From assembly GCF_018446385.1 (NCBI RefSeq), contig NC_055990.1, forward strand, positions 30,589,891-30,653,890: a DNA stretch of 64,000 nucleotides. Direction: 5' to 3'. A model generated the notes under the pieces. It did no database searches. It saw only the letters and a list, made by a program, of their open reading frames with translations, and was not told the DNA's origin. Both the position numbers and the translations under genes were made by a program. Positions 33,231 through 45,421 of this stretch are shown here, in pieces (position 1 is the stretch's first letter; each line of letters begins with the position of its first letter). The stretch is from Zingiber officinale (taxonomy: Eukaryota > Streptophyta > Magnoliopsida > Zingiberales > Zingiberaceae).

Positions 33231-33599
33231 CATGACTGAGGAAGACAGAGTGCACGAGAATGTATGAAGATCAAGAGTTGGATGCAATGAAAAGGGCGAA
33301 CAAGCATGTGATTTAAATAGGAAAGAAAGGGAAGACATTGATAGACTATTTTAGTGATATTGAGTAGGACAGAGGGGATAATAATTTTTAATTATTAGAT
33401 CAGTTTTAATCTAACGGTAAATAATATCAAAGTTAGAGGACCTTGCTTGCAATCCATTGCTGTTATTTTATCCAATGAGTGATTGCCATGTCGATAAACT
33501 ATTGTAGAGCTTAATCAGCAATTCAATACAATCTTGATATCCTTTTAAAAGTATTTGAAAATTTAAAATACAAAACATTTCACAATTAAATTTAGAATT

Positions 33600-34220
33600 T
33601 AATATGAGCAATTTGAAAATTGTTCCTACGAGTTCAAACAATAGAAGTGATTAGCAACAACATTTGATACAGAACTGATGTTAAAAGTATCCATTATCAT
33701 TAGTTTCAAGATTGTTTTTTAATAGTTGTATCATTAAGAGTAGTTTACAGTAGTGATTAATGCAAATTGACGCTAAAACTATGCAATACGAGCAATTTGA
33801 AAATTCATTCTAAAACAATGGAGCAATAGAAGCGGTTTATAGCAGTATTACAAAATTATGTTAAAAGTGTTCAGTATGAACGATTTGATAATTGTTCTTA
33901 GAAGTTAGAATAATATAAACAGTTAGTATTAGCATTTGACATAGAACCGCTATTAAAAGTACCCAATATCAATAATTTCAATATTTTTTCTAATAGTTAT
34001 ATCATTAAGAGCAATTTATAGCGATGGTTTATTCAAATCTATGCTAAAACTATACAATAGGAGCAGTTTGAAAACTTATTTTAAAACAATGGAGCAATAG
34101 AAGCAATTTATAGCAGCACTTTACATAAAATGATGTTAAAAGTATTCAGTAGGAATAGTTTGATAATTGTTCTTAAAAATTAGAGCAATAGAAATGATTA
34201 ACAGTAGTGTTGACATATAA
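33600..34220. repeat. Tandem repeat of about 273 bp, just over two diverged copies
   Basis: Landmarks 'atttgaaaattgttc', 'atttgataattgttc' and 'gtttgataattgttc' fall at 33611, 33883 and 34158. Other shared phrases are 'acaatggagcaatagaagc' and 'gatgttaaaagta'. Inside each unit are shorter relatives of 'gatgttaaaagtat', resembling subterminal repeats of a transposon. Confidence 0.65.
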
Positions 34221-35042
34221 GTTATAAATGCTTCACTCATTTTTGGAGCTGGGCAAATATATCTACCTATAAATAAAACCAAAGGTTTTAACATGCATAC
34301 TACAACAAAATATGCAAATGAAAGGAATAATATTAGTAGTATTTGGAACAAGGAATTCATCTTGTGATAGAGTTGAGTAATTCTATAGAGTTTATATAAG
34401 GTACGATCACGACCTTCAGTTAAGCATGTTGACAACCATATCAGTAGTGGTCAAAGGAGAAAATCAGAAAGTAATAATGTATTCATAATTTATTTTACCT
34501 ATATTACAAGAAGAATAAAAATCAATCCACAATTCAAACAAAAATAATATCATAAACATAAGTATATCCACATTTGTTGCCACCAACATAACTAACAAAG
34601 ACTTACAATTGCTTGCAAAAGAAAATTATGCCTCAAGATCACCTTACCCAATCAGATTTACCGAAAGATTTAGGTCAATATAAGCAAATATGATCTGCTG
34701 AAGCTCCCATAAAGAGATATCCTTTATAGCAGTATCTCATAGTTTCACTAGTTCATGCAAAACAGTTTTAACCATATCAAAGATATGAATTTTATTTAAT
34801 ATCAATGATAAAAATTTCATTTAAAAAAAAAAGCTTAAAATCTGCTTAGATTTGGTATTAGAAAGAAAAACCTTGGGAATGCTAATAAAATTTTAGAACG
34901 TGGGAATTGCCTCATTCAAGTAAGCTAGTCAATTGATATTTGTATAATAAGAGCATAAGATGAACTATAGAAAAAAAAGCACAATTTCTTACATCTAAGA
35001 AAAATAATACAAGAGAATAAAACAATCTTGAATTTACCAAAT
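34221..35042. other. AT-rich intergenic DNA
   Basis: No supported gene. Short frames on the minus strand (34136-34435, 34925-35107) lack recognisable domains. Confidence 0.4.
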
Positions 35043-35416
35043 GAGAAAATTACATTTTTAGTCCTGTAACTTACATTTTTTTCAATTTTAGTCCTGTTAT
35101 GAGTCAATTTATATTTTTAGTCCTGTAACTTATAATATTTTTCAATTTCAGTCCTTTTTCCTCTAAAATTCAAATTTTTCAACAGAATATGATAAGTTGT
35201 AAATTGAATTTGGGGATTTTGATTTTTTATGACCCATGTGCTTTTTATATTCCAACCACAAACTAGATATTTTTCGTTGAATTTTTTTAATTTTGAAGGA
35301 AAAAAGACTGAAATTGAAAAATATTACAAGTTACAGGACTAAGAACGTAAATTAACTCATAATAGGACTAAAATTAAAAAAGATGCAAGTTACAAGACTG
35401 AAAATGTAATTTTCTC
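35043..35416. mobile_element. MULE-type MITE, 374 bp
   Basis: Long inverted repeats: left 'gagaaaattacatttttagt', right ending 'aaaatgtaattttctc'. It has a perfect 10-bp duplication TTTACCAAAT at 35033-35042 and 35417-35426. Inner copies of 'tagtcctgtaacttac' repeat within each arm. No coding capacity; a Mutator-like origin is inferred from the 9-11 bp duplication size. Confidence 0.85.
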
Positions 35417-35426
35417 TTTACCAAAT

Positions 35427-35939
35427 CAAGGCACCTTTATAACAATACAAAGCATAGTCAACCCAGTACTACGTGGAAGGAATATAAACACACATCTAAC
35501 CTCAATGAAAAATATAATAAACCACATAAATCAAGAAAAATTATCTTTATTCCACCTGAATGAAAAAGTATTCAGATCGCGTCTAACCTAGCCGCCAGGT
35601 TGAGGTGTCACTTGAGGGCATGGCTAGCCTTGCTGCTAGGCTATGGTGGTGGCCAACCTAGCGACGAGCAAGGTCGTGGCCAACCTCACCGCCAAGTGGC
35701 AGTGACACTCAAGGTTACGCCTAGCCTCGTGGCCATGACTGAGGACCTGGCTGTTGCACTTTGCCACGACCAAATCGAGCCAAAGAGGGAAGAGAGGAGA
35801 TGTACTAGCGACGGTCCCGTACTTTCATATGTTGGAGTGAATCGGAGATCTGATTGATCGACATGGCATGTGAGAGTATGGGAGTGCGGGAGTGAAATAG
35901 AGATGTTAGGGCTACAGGTGATTTTAGATTCCTAAAAAC
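35427..35939. other. Intergenic, unassigned
   Basis: A GC-richer patch (35590-35860) contains an 85-codon plus-strand frame without recognisable motifs. No other feature seen. Confidence 0.35.
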
Positions 35940-36310
35940 TTTAACGATGAATCTTAAATTCATCGCTAATTTAGCAACGAATTATGAATTCGTCGCTAAA
36001 TTAGCAATGAATTATGAATTTGTTGCTAAATTTATGAATCAAAATTGGGCCAAAATTTTACATTTTCAACGAATTCAAAATTTGTCACTAAATTTCATCG
36101 TTAATTGCAACGAATTTAAAAATCATTGCAAATTAGCAATGAATTATCAATTCGTTGTAAAATTTACAGCGAATTTGAATTCATGGCTAATTTGCAAGAA
36201 TTTTGAGATGATTTTTTCTAATTTTGTTGTTTGCGATGATTTTTTTTATCGCTATTTTTTTTTTGCTGATTTATGATGAATTATTTTCATTATTAAAATT
36301 CGTTGCTAAA
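35940..36310. repeat. Short inverted/direct repeats around 'gcaacgaattatgaattcgt'
   Basis: Many copies of 'agcaacgaatt', 'aattcgtcgctaaatt' and variants in both orientations over 370 bp. The style is that of CACTA subterminal arrays, but no CACTA terminus is seen next to it. Confidence 0.6.
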
Positions 36311-37130
36311 CTAATATTTTGTTGGGAGTGGAAATGCCGTACATATTCTCTTCTTGCGTGCCTATGACTTCCTACAAATTTTCTCATTGTCAAATTTAAC
36401 AAAACTTAACTAAATGCAAGACTAAAAGTAACTAGTCTATTTTCTTCACCAACTATAATGACTCATCATGAATCCAAAAGCAATAGATTCAAACTTCCAT
36501 GTTATAAATATATGGAAAAGGAGTTCCCCATCATTTTAAAGAAAAAAATGAATGGTAATATTTAGATATAGATAGAGGGCACAAATAATAATTTACAATT
36601 TACAAAATCATTCAAATAATATACACCGGAGCAACAAATAAATATCTTATGCCTTATAATGTACCATTCAAAGCATTTCTGAGGAAGCAGACACAAATAA
36701 GTAGCTTATAGGTTACACTACACAATCCAAAAATAATATACAAAAGAGTAACTTTAGACACATAAAGACAAAGAGATGCAAGCCTACAAACACTAAAATC
36801 CGAGGATAAATAATATACATAGATAGAAGCAATGCATCACCAAACACCAATATGATCTAGTGGAAATATGCTCCTTAGTCAAATTATATCAATTCCAACG
36901 AGCTACGACCTTCAAGTAGAAATAAAGAAACAAGTACATTTTATTTGTGATGATATTATAAAATCCACCATTAATTACTTACTAACCTTAATCATAATGG
37001 AGGAAACAATTAGCCACGGAAGCTTGGTTGATCCTGTCCTATCTCTTCGGAGACCGATAATATTGATTGATCCTGTCCATAAAATAAAATAGTTGTACAA
37101 GTTTTTTTTCCTAACAATATTGAAAGATAT
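36311..37130. other. 3' flank of the NBS-LRR gene
   Basis: AT-rich. No supported coding; the plus-strand frame at 36868-37092 has no recognisable domain. Confidence 0.4.
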
Positions 37131-40100
37131 TCAATAAGATACGGTAAGAAAATAGATGACCAGAGGACTTACAAGAGTGATGAAACTTCCAAACTCATCC
37201 TTTATTTCGTATTTGTACGAGTCCTTATTGAGCAATAAGCGTCTTTCACGATCAATGCTATCAATAGTAACTTTTGGAATTCGTTGAATGATGTGCCAAT
37301 TTTGCTTCCCCTTACTGCAACTATCTAGTAGAAGTGAATTGCATTCCATGGAAAATTTATGCAAAGTGACATTAACCAGGCATGACGCCCATTGCGGAAG
37401 CTGTTGTATTTCAGAGGGGAAAACAACTCGGAAATACTGAAACATGCCAATCTTTTCCACATATTCCAAATTTGGACAGTTATTAATTTGCAAATACCTA
37501 TTTGAGGGAAGGATGCTATTTTTCAGCTTTGGGCAGTGGATGATCTTACATTCTTTCAGATTAGGAAACGAATTGAGGTTCCTTGCATGAACATCCTCGT
37601 TAGGTTCCACAACATCTTGTGTCTCAGACAACACCCACGTTTCCCAATTGGTCATGTTTTTGAATGCTACATACATAAGTTTTGGGAATGCAGGCGTTCT
37701 GCATCCCAGGAATTCAGGCCCAATACTCTTGATTGCTTCTCCTCCTTCAATGTGTAGGATTTTAAGATTGGGTAGTTGTCCCAAAGGAGGGAGCACTGTA
37801 CATGATGGAAAATTGACAAGATTAAAAAATGTAAGGTCAGCCAAAGAATCAAGTCCAGAAGTTGACACCATCCACTCTGGAAACTGTCGGCCAGGGAAAT
37901 TGACGGTGATGCGAAGGCCTTGTAGTGTCGGTGGAGGACTGAGTTGGTTGAATATCCTCTCCGCCTCAGTGATTTGCTCCTCACTGTATTCATTAATATT
38001 CATTGTCCATCCAAGATTCAATCTCCTAAGAAATGCTTTGTTCGCAAGCACAAAGTTTCTGCTTCCTGTACTTGTCGCCCTTTCCAATTTATCTATCCGT
38101 AAAAATCTTAGATTGCACAAATCCAGAAAGATGGTTGAGATTTTTTAACTTCCCAACTCCCTTTGGAACATGGGTGAGCGGAGTACCCTCAATTCGAAGG
38201 CACCTCAAATTGATCAACCTTGTGATGCCCTTTGGAAGTTCATGCAGTGATTCACACCCCGACAGATTCAAAGTTTGCAGGTTTGCAAGACACTTAATGG
38301 ATTCAGGAAGCCTTCTAATCTTTGTTCGATCAAGACCCAAGTATTTTAGATGCAGCAATTTCGTAAGAGAATCTGGGAGGCTGTCTATGGATGTATCACA
38401 CAAATCCAAGACCCTGAGACGCTTTAAGTTTTCAAATGCATGATTCTCTATTCTCTTGATTTGAGGACAATTAACGAGGTGTAGGGCTCTTAAACACTTT
38501 TGCTCTATTATCGCATTGGGGAGCAATAACAAATCGCCTTGGCTTGATATGGACAAACGACGGATCTTCGTCAAAGAATTTATATTTGTGTATAGAGCAT
38601 TATTAATGATAATCCCTTCCTCTTCCATCAAATTTTCCCCAAAAGATCGTAAAATATCATGCATAACAAATCTTGTACCTGTTAAAAATATATTATCCAT
38701 TTGCAAAAGGTTGCTTGCAATAAGTTCTTTGTAGTAGTCTTCTGCAATATCTTCCATCAAACTATTTGATCGTTCAATCACAAACCCTTCGGCCACCCAC
38801 AGTCGGATTATATCTGATCGAATTGATATGGCACAGTAAAAAGCACAACTAAGAAAACATTGTTTAAGGTGACAAGGTAAATTCTCATAGCTCAAGTATA
38901 AAGCCTTTGATACTTCGTTTTCATTCTCTTTCATAAACCATAAATCACTTTCAATAACATTTTTCCACTCCCTCTTAGTCCTTTCCTTGCGGAATAAAAC
39001 ACCTGCTATCACTTTAATTGCCAGAGGAAGACCATCACATTTTCTGACAATTTCCATGCCAACTTCTTTCAATTCAGAAATTATTTGATCCTCTCCATCT
39101 CCAAAAACAATCTTTCTAATTAATTCCCAACCATTGTCTTGGTCCATTTTCTCAACATGGTGAACAAAATCAGCTCTCATATCCGTTGCGACATCTTCAT
39201 GCCTAGTGGTAAATAAGATAGCAGTCCTACACGAACCATTCAAAATGGGATTTCTGAGCAAATCTCTCCATACACTTGCGCTCCATATATCATCCAATAC
39301 AAGAAGCAAACTTTCTGAAAGAAGAGAAACAATTCTGCCTTCAACTTCTGCTCTACTTTGAACACCATCATCATTTCCTCTTACACCTCTCAGTACTTGT
39401 TTGAGCAGCTCAATGTGAGAGTAATCCTTGGATACATGTAACCACACTCTGTTTGGAAATTGTTTTTTCACCATTTCATCGTTGAATATTTTTTGTGCCA
39501 GAATAGTCTTGCCTATTCCGCCCATCCCAGAAATTCCCAACACACTGCATCTCTTTTTGCTATGCTCTATCTCCGAAATTAAGCCTTCTGCAGCATCTAC
39601 AATTTGTGTCCCTACAATATCTGCAGCCACATGTATGGGAGAGGTAGGAGATATCGACTTTTTTACTGGGGTTTCTTGGAGTCCTTCATATCTATGCTCT
39701 AATAGTCTGGGTATAACACGATTATCCTCTTTTATTTCATCAAGTCTTTCATCAACTCTTTTTATTTGATGGCAAATGTTTCTGCGGAACTTAGAACACT
39801 GAAAGCAAGATGAAAGCAAACTGACCGGAGAGCATACCCCTGAAGAAGATGGATGGGCCTCCAATAATCTACCACCTTCGATCAAGCAAAGATCAAGTAT
39901 GTCTTCTGCATCATACATGATATCTTTTAATTCCTTCACCCAATTGTCGATCACAGGATCTTTCTGTCTTTTTTTTTCGGCATCTTGAATATAAATACTA
40001 ATTCTTGATAATTTTCTATGAAGTCTCTTAATTTCTTCTTTAACGCCTAGCACTTTACTTATCTCTCCCTCGATAAATTCAGATAGTTTGTCGATGTATC

Positions 40101-40131
40101 TTTTAACAAAAAAGCTTAGGACCACTGCCAT
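37131..40131 (-). pseudogene. CC-NBS-LRR disease resistance gene, frameshifted in the LRR
   Basis: The start is chosen at 40131 (MAVVLSFFVKRY), the usual opening of this class. Counting from it: coiled coil with the EDVID-type box (KDIMYDAEDILD) near residue 75; P-loop GMGGIGKT about 202-209; kinase-2 LLLVLDDIW about 275-283; RNBS-B ILFTTRHEDVA; GLPLAIKV about 367-374; RNBS-D CFLSCAFYCA; MHD motif VMHDIL about 489-494; then leucine-rich repeats (LRALHLVNCPQIK, LKYLGLDRTKIRRLPESI, LRCLRIEGTPLTHVPKGVGK). At 38100-38120 the frame ends and continues in another frame as CNLRFLRIDKLERAT through more LRRs (LQGLRITVNFPGRQFPEWM, LPPLGQLPNLKILHIEGGEA) to 37131. Relatives usually have about 20-25 residues at this joint, so a small out-of-frame deletion is likely. 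Such proteins are intracellular immune receptors. No intron border explains the shift; a truncated CC-NBS protein of about 680 residues could still be made. Confidence 0.85.
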
Positions 40132-40825
40132 TTCTTGAGGCTGATGAATCAACTCCTTTTGGCCAGAACAAATTAAATTTTTACATGTTTGCACCAGAAC
40201 ATTTACTCTCTATGCTTGCATTATTATCAACTGTTTCTTTGCCTTCATGAAAATTAAAAAGAACCTTTATATTAGAAACGAATTGTGAAAAGTAACCAGA
40301 AAAGTTGTTAAGATATATTAAACATCTCGAATGGCTTTTATGGGAAGGAATTATAAGAAGAAGAGTTTATGGGGCAAAAACAATCACGTTGGATATATCT
40401 AGCTTTTTCATGAGATAATTAAACTGAATGGTATTTGACTTACCAAGCTGTGAGGAAGAGGATCAACAGAATAGCTGAATGGTTTGAGTTTGCTGTCATA
40501 TACTTCCAGAATTTAAAGGAAAGGAGTTTGCATCCCTACTTTTCTAGCCAAAGTTATTTGCCTTCAATATCTGTCCATGTCCAAGTTTATGCATACCAAA
40601 TATTGAACCGAGCTTGTATAAGAAAACTAAATAATATTCCAGTAAAAGGGAGAGTAAGATGAAGTAGCATATACTTGATTGAAGGATTACATCACATACC
40701 TACAAATAGAACTAGTATATGCATGCATAAACATACTGAAAGATTATATACAATAATTATTGTATAAAATAATATATTTATTATTTTATTAATTAGTACA
40801 ATGTATATATATATATAACAGTGTC
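40132..40825. other. 5' flank of the NBS-LRR gene
   Basis: Probable promoter region of the minus-strand gene. No clear TATA assignment; a plus-strand frame at 40435-40662 is not recognised. Confidence 0.4.
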
Positions 40826-41281
40826 CTATCAAATTTAAAACGTTAAGTCTGTGTTGTAGTAGCTACGAGTATATGTAGTTTTTACAATTATAGTAGCTAT
40901 GAGTCTAAAGCTATTACAATGTTAAGTCTGTATTGTAACAGCTACGGATCGATAAATGCTATAATATAGACTTAACGTTGTAATAACTATGGACTCGTAG
41001 CTATTACAACATGAGTAAACAAATCATGTTCACATTGTAACATTATAGTAGCTATGGTTTCGTAGCTGTTATAATACAGACTTAACATTGTAGCAAGTAC
41101 TGATAATTGTAGTATCTAAAAGTTCGTAGCTACTATAACATAGACTTAACATTATAGCAGCTATAAACTCGTAGCTGTTATAATCGTAGTAACTACGATT
41201 CCGTAATTACTACAATACATACTTAACATTTGAATTTGGCGGGGGCGCTAGCACAGTAGAAAAAAAAATTCTGCTATAGTG
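40826..41281. mobile_element. Foldback/CACTA-like element with inverted 'gtagctattac' repeats
   Basis: Left arm 'aaaacgttaagtctgtgttg' and right arm 'cataccttaacatttgaattt'-type sequence are inverted copies. Between them are seven or eight copies of 'agctacga'/'tcgtagct' linked to 'taagtct'/'agacttaac'. The right edge 'ttctgctatagtg' reads CACTATAGCAGAA in reverse, a possible CACTA terminus. No matching left terminus or duplication could be fixed. Confidence 0.5.
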
Positions 41282-41621
41282 AAAATCGTGCAAAGTCACA
41301 CAATGTGAGTCGCGCAGCATACCAGCTCTCTCTCTATATATATAGGTATGATATGTTGGGTGCCCAACATGGTCGACTGAGGGCTAACCATATACGAAGG
41401 GCACTCAGAACAAATCCAGACCCGTGTGGGCGTCCAATTTGGATGACGGGCAACTCTCATAGTTAGGGGCATCTGAACTTGATATGGATGTTCCCAGTAT
41501 TTTAATTGTGAGGATCACCCCAATTGAATATATATATATATACACCATTGTACCATCATCTTTTAAAAAAGTTGAAGTAATTGTTTCATCATCTCCTACT
41601 CGATCGGCCATTTGTTGTATG

Positions 41622-41623
<2 letters not shown>

Positions 41624-41690
<67 letters not shown>
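41624..41690 (+). repeat. (TA)n microsatellite
   Basis: Uninterrupted TA dinucleotide tract of about 67 bp; a shorter one lies at 41526-41541. Confidence 0.95.
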
Positions 41691-41695
<5 letters not shown>

Positions 41696-41789
41696 GACGT
41701 AGTGAAATTAAAGTAACATATAATCAGATATCACCGATGACACTGCATGTATAAATAAATACATGAATAATATTGCCATATAGAATTTT

Positions 41790-42545
41790 TTAGCCAAACC
41801 ATATGCATTTGTTTAGGAGAGAACAGCATATCTTCAGATACAACTTGACATAACTTAGGATAAGAACCTTTTAACCATTCAAATGTCAAGGAAGAAAAGA
41901 AAACTTTCCGAGTTAATAAGTGAGCACATTATTAGTTGTTCTTCTTATCTGAGCAAGGGAGATAGAATCTGGAGTAGCAAGTAAAGATTTTATTTCCATA
42001 GCTAGTACACTATCAGGATCTAGATCCCCTGTAAGTTGTGTCACTGCTTGAATCGTCTATAGAAAGTTTGAATAGATACAAATATTTTGAATACCCAAGG
42101 GAGCACATAAGTCCATTATATAGCGAATCGTTGTCAACTCCGCACCCTTCACCGACTCTAGGTCTCGAATAGCTTTCGCCTTAGCACCTGAAACCTACCA
42201 TGCGAATCTCAAACAATTGATCCAACACTAAAAAAGGTTCTTGACCTCATCATAGCTCACATCTACATCCAGCGAAACCTGGTTAGGATCTGGAGGGTTT
42301 CCAAACCTATTCTAAGTTTACCTTCATTAAAGGGTATAGTGGCCTTCTGTCAAGTTAGACTCTCAGAATACATCAAGCATTGTAAGCACCCAATCTATCT
42401 TGATCTTCATCAATATACTATCCAAATTATGATTATATTTACATATCTCTCCCCACACTGCCCAACACATCATTGTAAACAGTTCAAACTCATCATTTGA
42501 AACCATCATGGCTAGGTAGAGGTTGCAATCCATGAAAGAAGTCAT
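41790..42545 (-). pseudogene. LINE-type RNase H-like relic
   Basis: The minus strand reads, with frame changes, FELFTMMCWAVWGEICKYNH, then a PPDPNQVSLDVDVSYDEV-like stretch, RDSHGRFQVL, an AELTTIRYIMDLCAPLG-like stretch and a long decayed tail. This is the order seen at the C-terminal end of plant non-LTR retrotransposons (zinc-binding RT end, then RVT_3 RNase H with Asp residues). Several stops and shifts are present. It could also be a stand-alone RVT_3 pseudogene. Confidence 0.5.
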
Positions 42546-42702
42546 ATTGGCATTGATGAGATAGCTCTAGAACTCGGTACATTTCTATACACTTTGAACC
42601 ACTCGACAAAACAAAATATAGTGACTAGTGTTGGTGTTTCTATGCATGTACAAAAGTATGTTTTTCAAAAACACTGAGAAATCATAATAATTTCCTAAAT
42701 TA

Positions 42703-42995
42703 CACTACAAGAAAATCCTCATTCAACAACACTCAAACGACAACGGTTTTATATCAAATTGTTGTTTTTTTGTCTTTTAACAACGGTTTTAACAAAAACC
42801 GTTGTCTTTTAGCAATTTTTTTGACCTACGACAACGGTTTTTAAAAACTGTTGTCTGTTTATGCTTTTTTGGGGCTACGACAATAGTTTTTAAAGGCTAT
42901 GACAACGGTTTTTGAAAACCATTGTCTATGTGCGATTTTTTTGGGGGTTACGACAACGGTTTTTAAAAATCGTTGTCTATTAAGTGTTGTTGAAT
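42703..42995. repeat. CACTA element 3, left terminal and subterminal repeats
   Basis: Five or six units of about 45-60 bp pairing 'acgacaacggtttt' with 'aaaaccgttgtct'. It extends from the terminal CACTACAAGAAAA. Confidence 0.88.
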
Positions 42996-43443
42996 ACCAT
43001 TATTTTTTCCCTCGCCATTTTTTTTCCCTTCGTCATTTTTTACCGCCGAGTTTTTCTTTCCCTCTCCCCGAAATTTTTTGTCGCCGATTCCACCCCTTTA
43101 CCTTCTCGATCCCTAAGCATTTCCGTCCAACCTACGATCTCTTCATCTATTTCGCGTTTTTCTTTCTTGATCTCTTCTCGATCCCACCTCGCTGCCACCA
43201 AAATCCCCCCAACTTCCCCGACGAGCTCTTCTTCATTATATCCTGTAAGAGGAAGGTGGAATGAATTTGCGCTTCTTTTGTTGTCTCCTCTTCTTCATCC
43301 TGGAAGAGGATGCGAAGGGCTTAGGGTGTCTCAGATCTCAGCGGCGACTCCTCTCCTTGTTGTGCTCGGTCCCTCTTCGCCAAAACCTCTTCCCTCCTCG
43401 TTTGTCATCTTCCTCGTCTGAAGGGTGTCGTGATCGGTGTGTG

Positions 43444-43662
43444 ATGACGACAGGTGAGGCGGCAGCATCTCCAAAGGTCGGCGTCGCGTTCTCCAACCGC
43501 CTCCGGCACGTGGAATCCATGTCCCTGAACCCCTCGGGCGCTGGTCGGATCTCACACCTTAATGTTGTCATCCTCGATGAATCCCTAGAATCAAAGGAGA
43601 ACGACCTCATCTTCCCCTCACAAGAATTTTCTAGCCAGGCCCTCGTCTCCCCTCCCAAACAG
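43444..43662 (+). pseudogene. Captured fragment: acetyl-CoA synthetase first exon
   Basis: From ATG at 43444: MTTGEAAASPKVG, RLRHVESMSLNPSGAGRISH, LNVVILDESLESKENDLIFP and SSQALVSPPKQ, ending at a GT donor at 43663. It resembles the N-terminal exon of plant plastid acetyl-CoA synthetase, which activates acetate. The AMP-binding domain is absent. An upstream Met at 43261 in the same frame gives an unrecognised extension; 43000-43260 looks like a pyrimidine-rich 5' leader and transit-peptide region. Confidence 0.65.
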
Positions 43663-44641
43663 GTGCGTGCTGCTTGTACTTGAACTCTTCAGTTCGAGCT
43701 TTCTTGGGCTAATTCCGTTTTGTGGGCTTGAAGGTTCCTCCTTTGTTGGGCATTCCGTTGTTTTTGTAAGTAAGTTTTGGCTTTTTTTAGGTTTATGTAA
43801 GTTTTATTCTTTTGTGGAAACTTGTAGATTGTGATATTTGCTATTGTACAGAACTAGTTGTGTGCTTTTTTTCCCGATTCGGAAGAATGCAAAAACTTTA
43901 AAATGGAACGTTGTTTAGTTTCTTGGATAAACTTGTTTTGCCTTTTTTTTTCTCAGCATTAATATCATGTATCTTCAGTATCGGAACATGTATAGAAATC
44001 GATAGAGGATCCAGCTGGTTCTGGTCGGAGATCGCTTCCTAGTTCTATTGGAAGGAGAAGTGGAATCCGGAGGTCTAGACGCAAAACATTGTTGTGAGGA
44101 AGGGAATCGTCAAATTCGAGGTGAGTTGTCTTACACTTAATCTTGTTTGGTGGACAATGATGAATATTCTATGTGTTCTTTGTTTCTTCTTTTGGAGTTC
44201 AGTTGTTGACGTAAATGTGATATTTGTTAGAGAATGTCAGCATCCTTGTGAAGAGTTTGAGTGTTTTGCTTACTGAATGAGTGAAACTGTTACAAATGGA
44301 TAAGAGAACCTGCCAATGTTTTTAAAATCTCATTGTTCAAATAGTTTGAGACTTTCATAGGCTATATTTTGTTGCTGATTGATGTCTTAATTTTTAATAA
44401 CTTTTATTCTTGTAGTTGTTGCCTTATGATTGGGTTACTTATATTCAATTAGAGGCAAACTTTTCTTCATGCTTTCTTTTGTTTTGGATACTCAGATATT
44501 GCAGTTTTTGTTCTTATTTTGTTCATCATCTAGGTATTCCAGTTTGATTTTTGGTTGCATACATTTTTAGATCATTTGGAGGTTAAATGACAGACTTGTT
44601 AAGCTACATATTTCCTTACATGTTTTTATGTACTTACTATA
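43663..44641. other. Intron-like filler in CACTA element 3
   Basis: T-rich sequence with no supported coding between the acetyl-CoA synthetase and NSF pieces. A 60-codon frame at 44094-44276 is not recognised. Confidence 0.4.
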
Positions 44642-45421
44642 GCTGCACGAACTAAAAATTACAGTGGGGCTGAACTGGAAGGTGTTGTTAGAAGTGCTAT
44701 CTCATATGCCTTGAATCGACAGATAAGCTTCGATGATTTGACCAAGCCCTTGGATGAGGAGAGCATAAAAGTCACTATGGATGATTTTTTGAATGCTCTT
44801 CATGAGGTTGGACCAGCTTTTGGTGCATCAATGGATGATCTTGAACGACGCAGGTATGTTCAAGTTTGACATTGTCTCGGTTGAAGCTGATTCCACATCT
44901 TTGAAAGCAATTCTACTTGGGGATGTTCAGGAGGGCCTACAAATTTTTGTGCTATGAATTTTGTTAATGTTACATAATGTGGCATTATCTTTAATGTGCA
45001 AATGGCTTTCAGGCTTAATGGGATTATCGATTGTGGTGAGAGGCACAAATGCATCCAAGAGAGAGCCCTGCTTCTTGTGGAGCAAATCAAAGACAATTAG
45101 AGCCCACTTGTTACATACCTTCTAGAAGGTCCAACTAGCAAGTAAATTTACAACCAGCTTACTAATTGATTAATCTGACTTTTCTGTTGATTCAATCTGC
45201 TATTTATTCTTTTATGTCAGTGGCAAAACTTCAATGGCGGCTACAATTGGTATAGAGAGTGATTTCCCATATGTCAAGATTGTAAGTTGTGATATTATTG
45301 ATGAAAGAAAAATAATTACGTTAGTACCATCATGTTAAATGATTAAATCCTCTCATTATTAGATTTCTGCAGAAAGCATGATTGATTCGGTGAAGCAAGT
45401 AAATGTGCACAAATTGTCAAG
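44642..45421 (+). pseudogene. Captured fragment: NSF (vesicle-fusing AAA ATPase), four exons
   Basis: Exon pieces: 44642-44853 ([50 protein letters not shown]), 45013 to about 45137 (LNGIIDCGERHK, then a stop, SPLVTYLLEGP), 45221-45282 (SGKTSMAATIGIESDFPYVK) and 45363-45421 (ISAESMIDSVKQVNVHKLSR). They span the end of the D1 ATPase domain and the start of D2, including the D2 P-loop split across an intron. NSF takes SNARE complexes apart after membrane fusion. The stop in exon two and the lack of both ATPase cores make it non-functional. Confidence 0.77.

Noticed and set aside
34309..34325. 'actacaacaaaatatgc', similar to a CACTA terminus
   Set aside because: Lacks the leading C and has no subterminal array, duplication or partner end of matching type.
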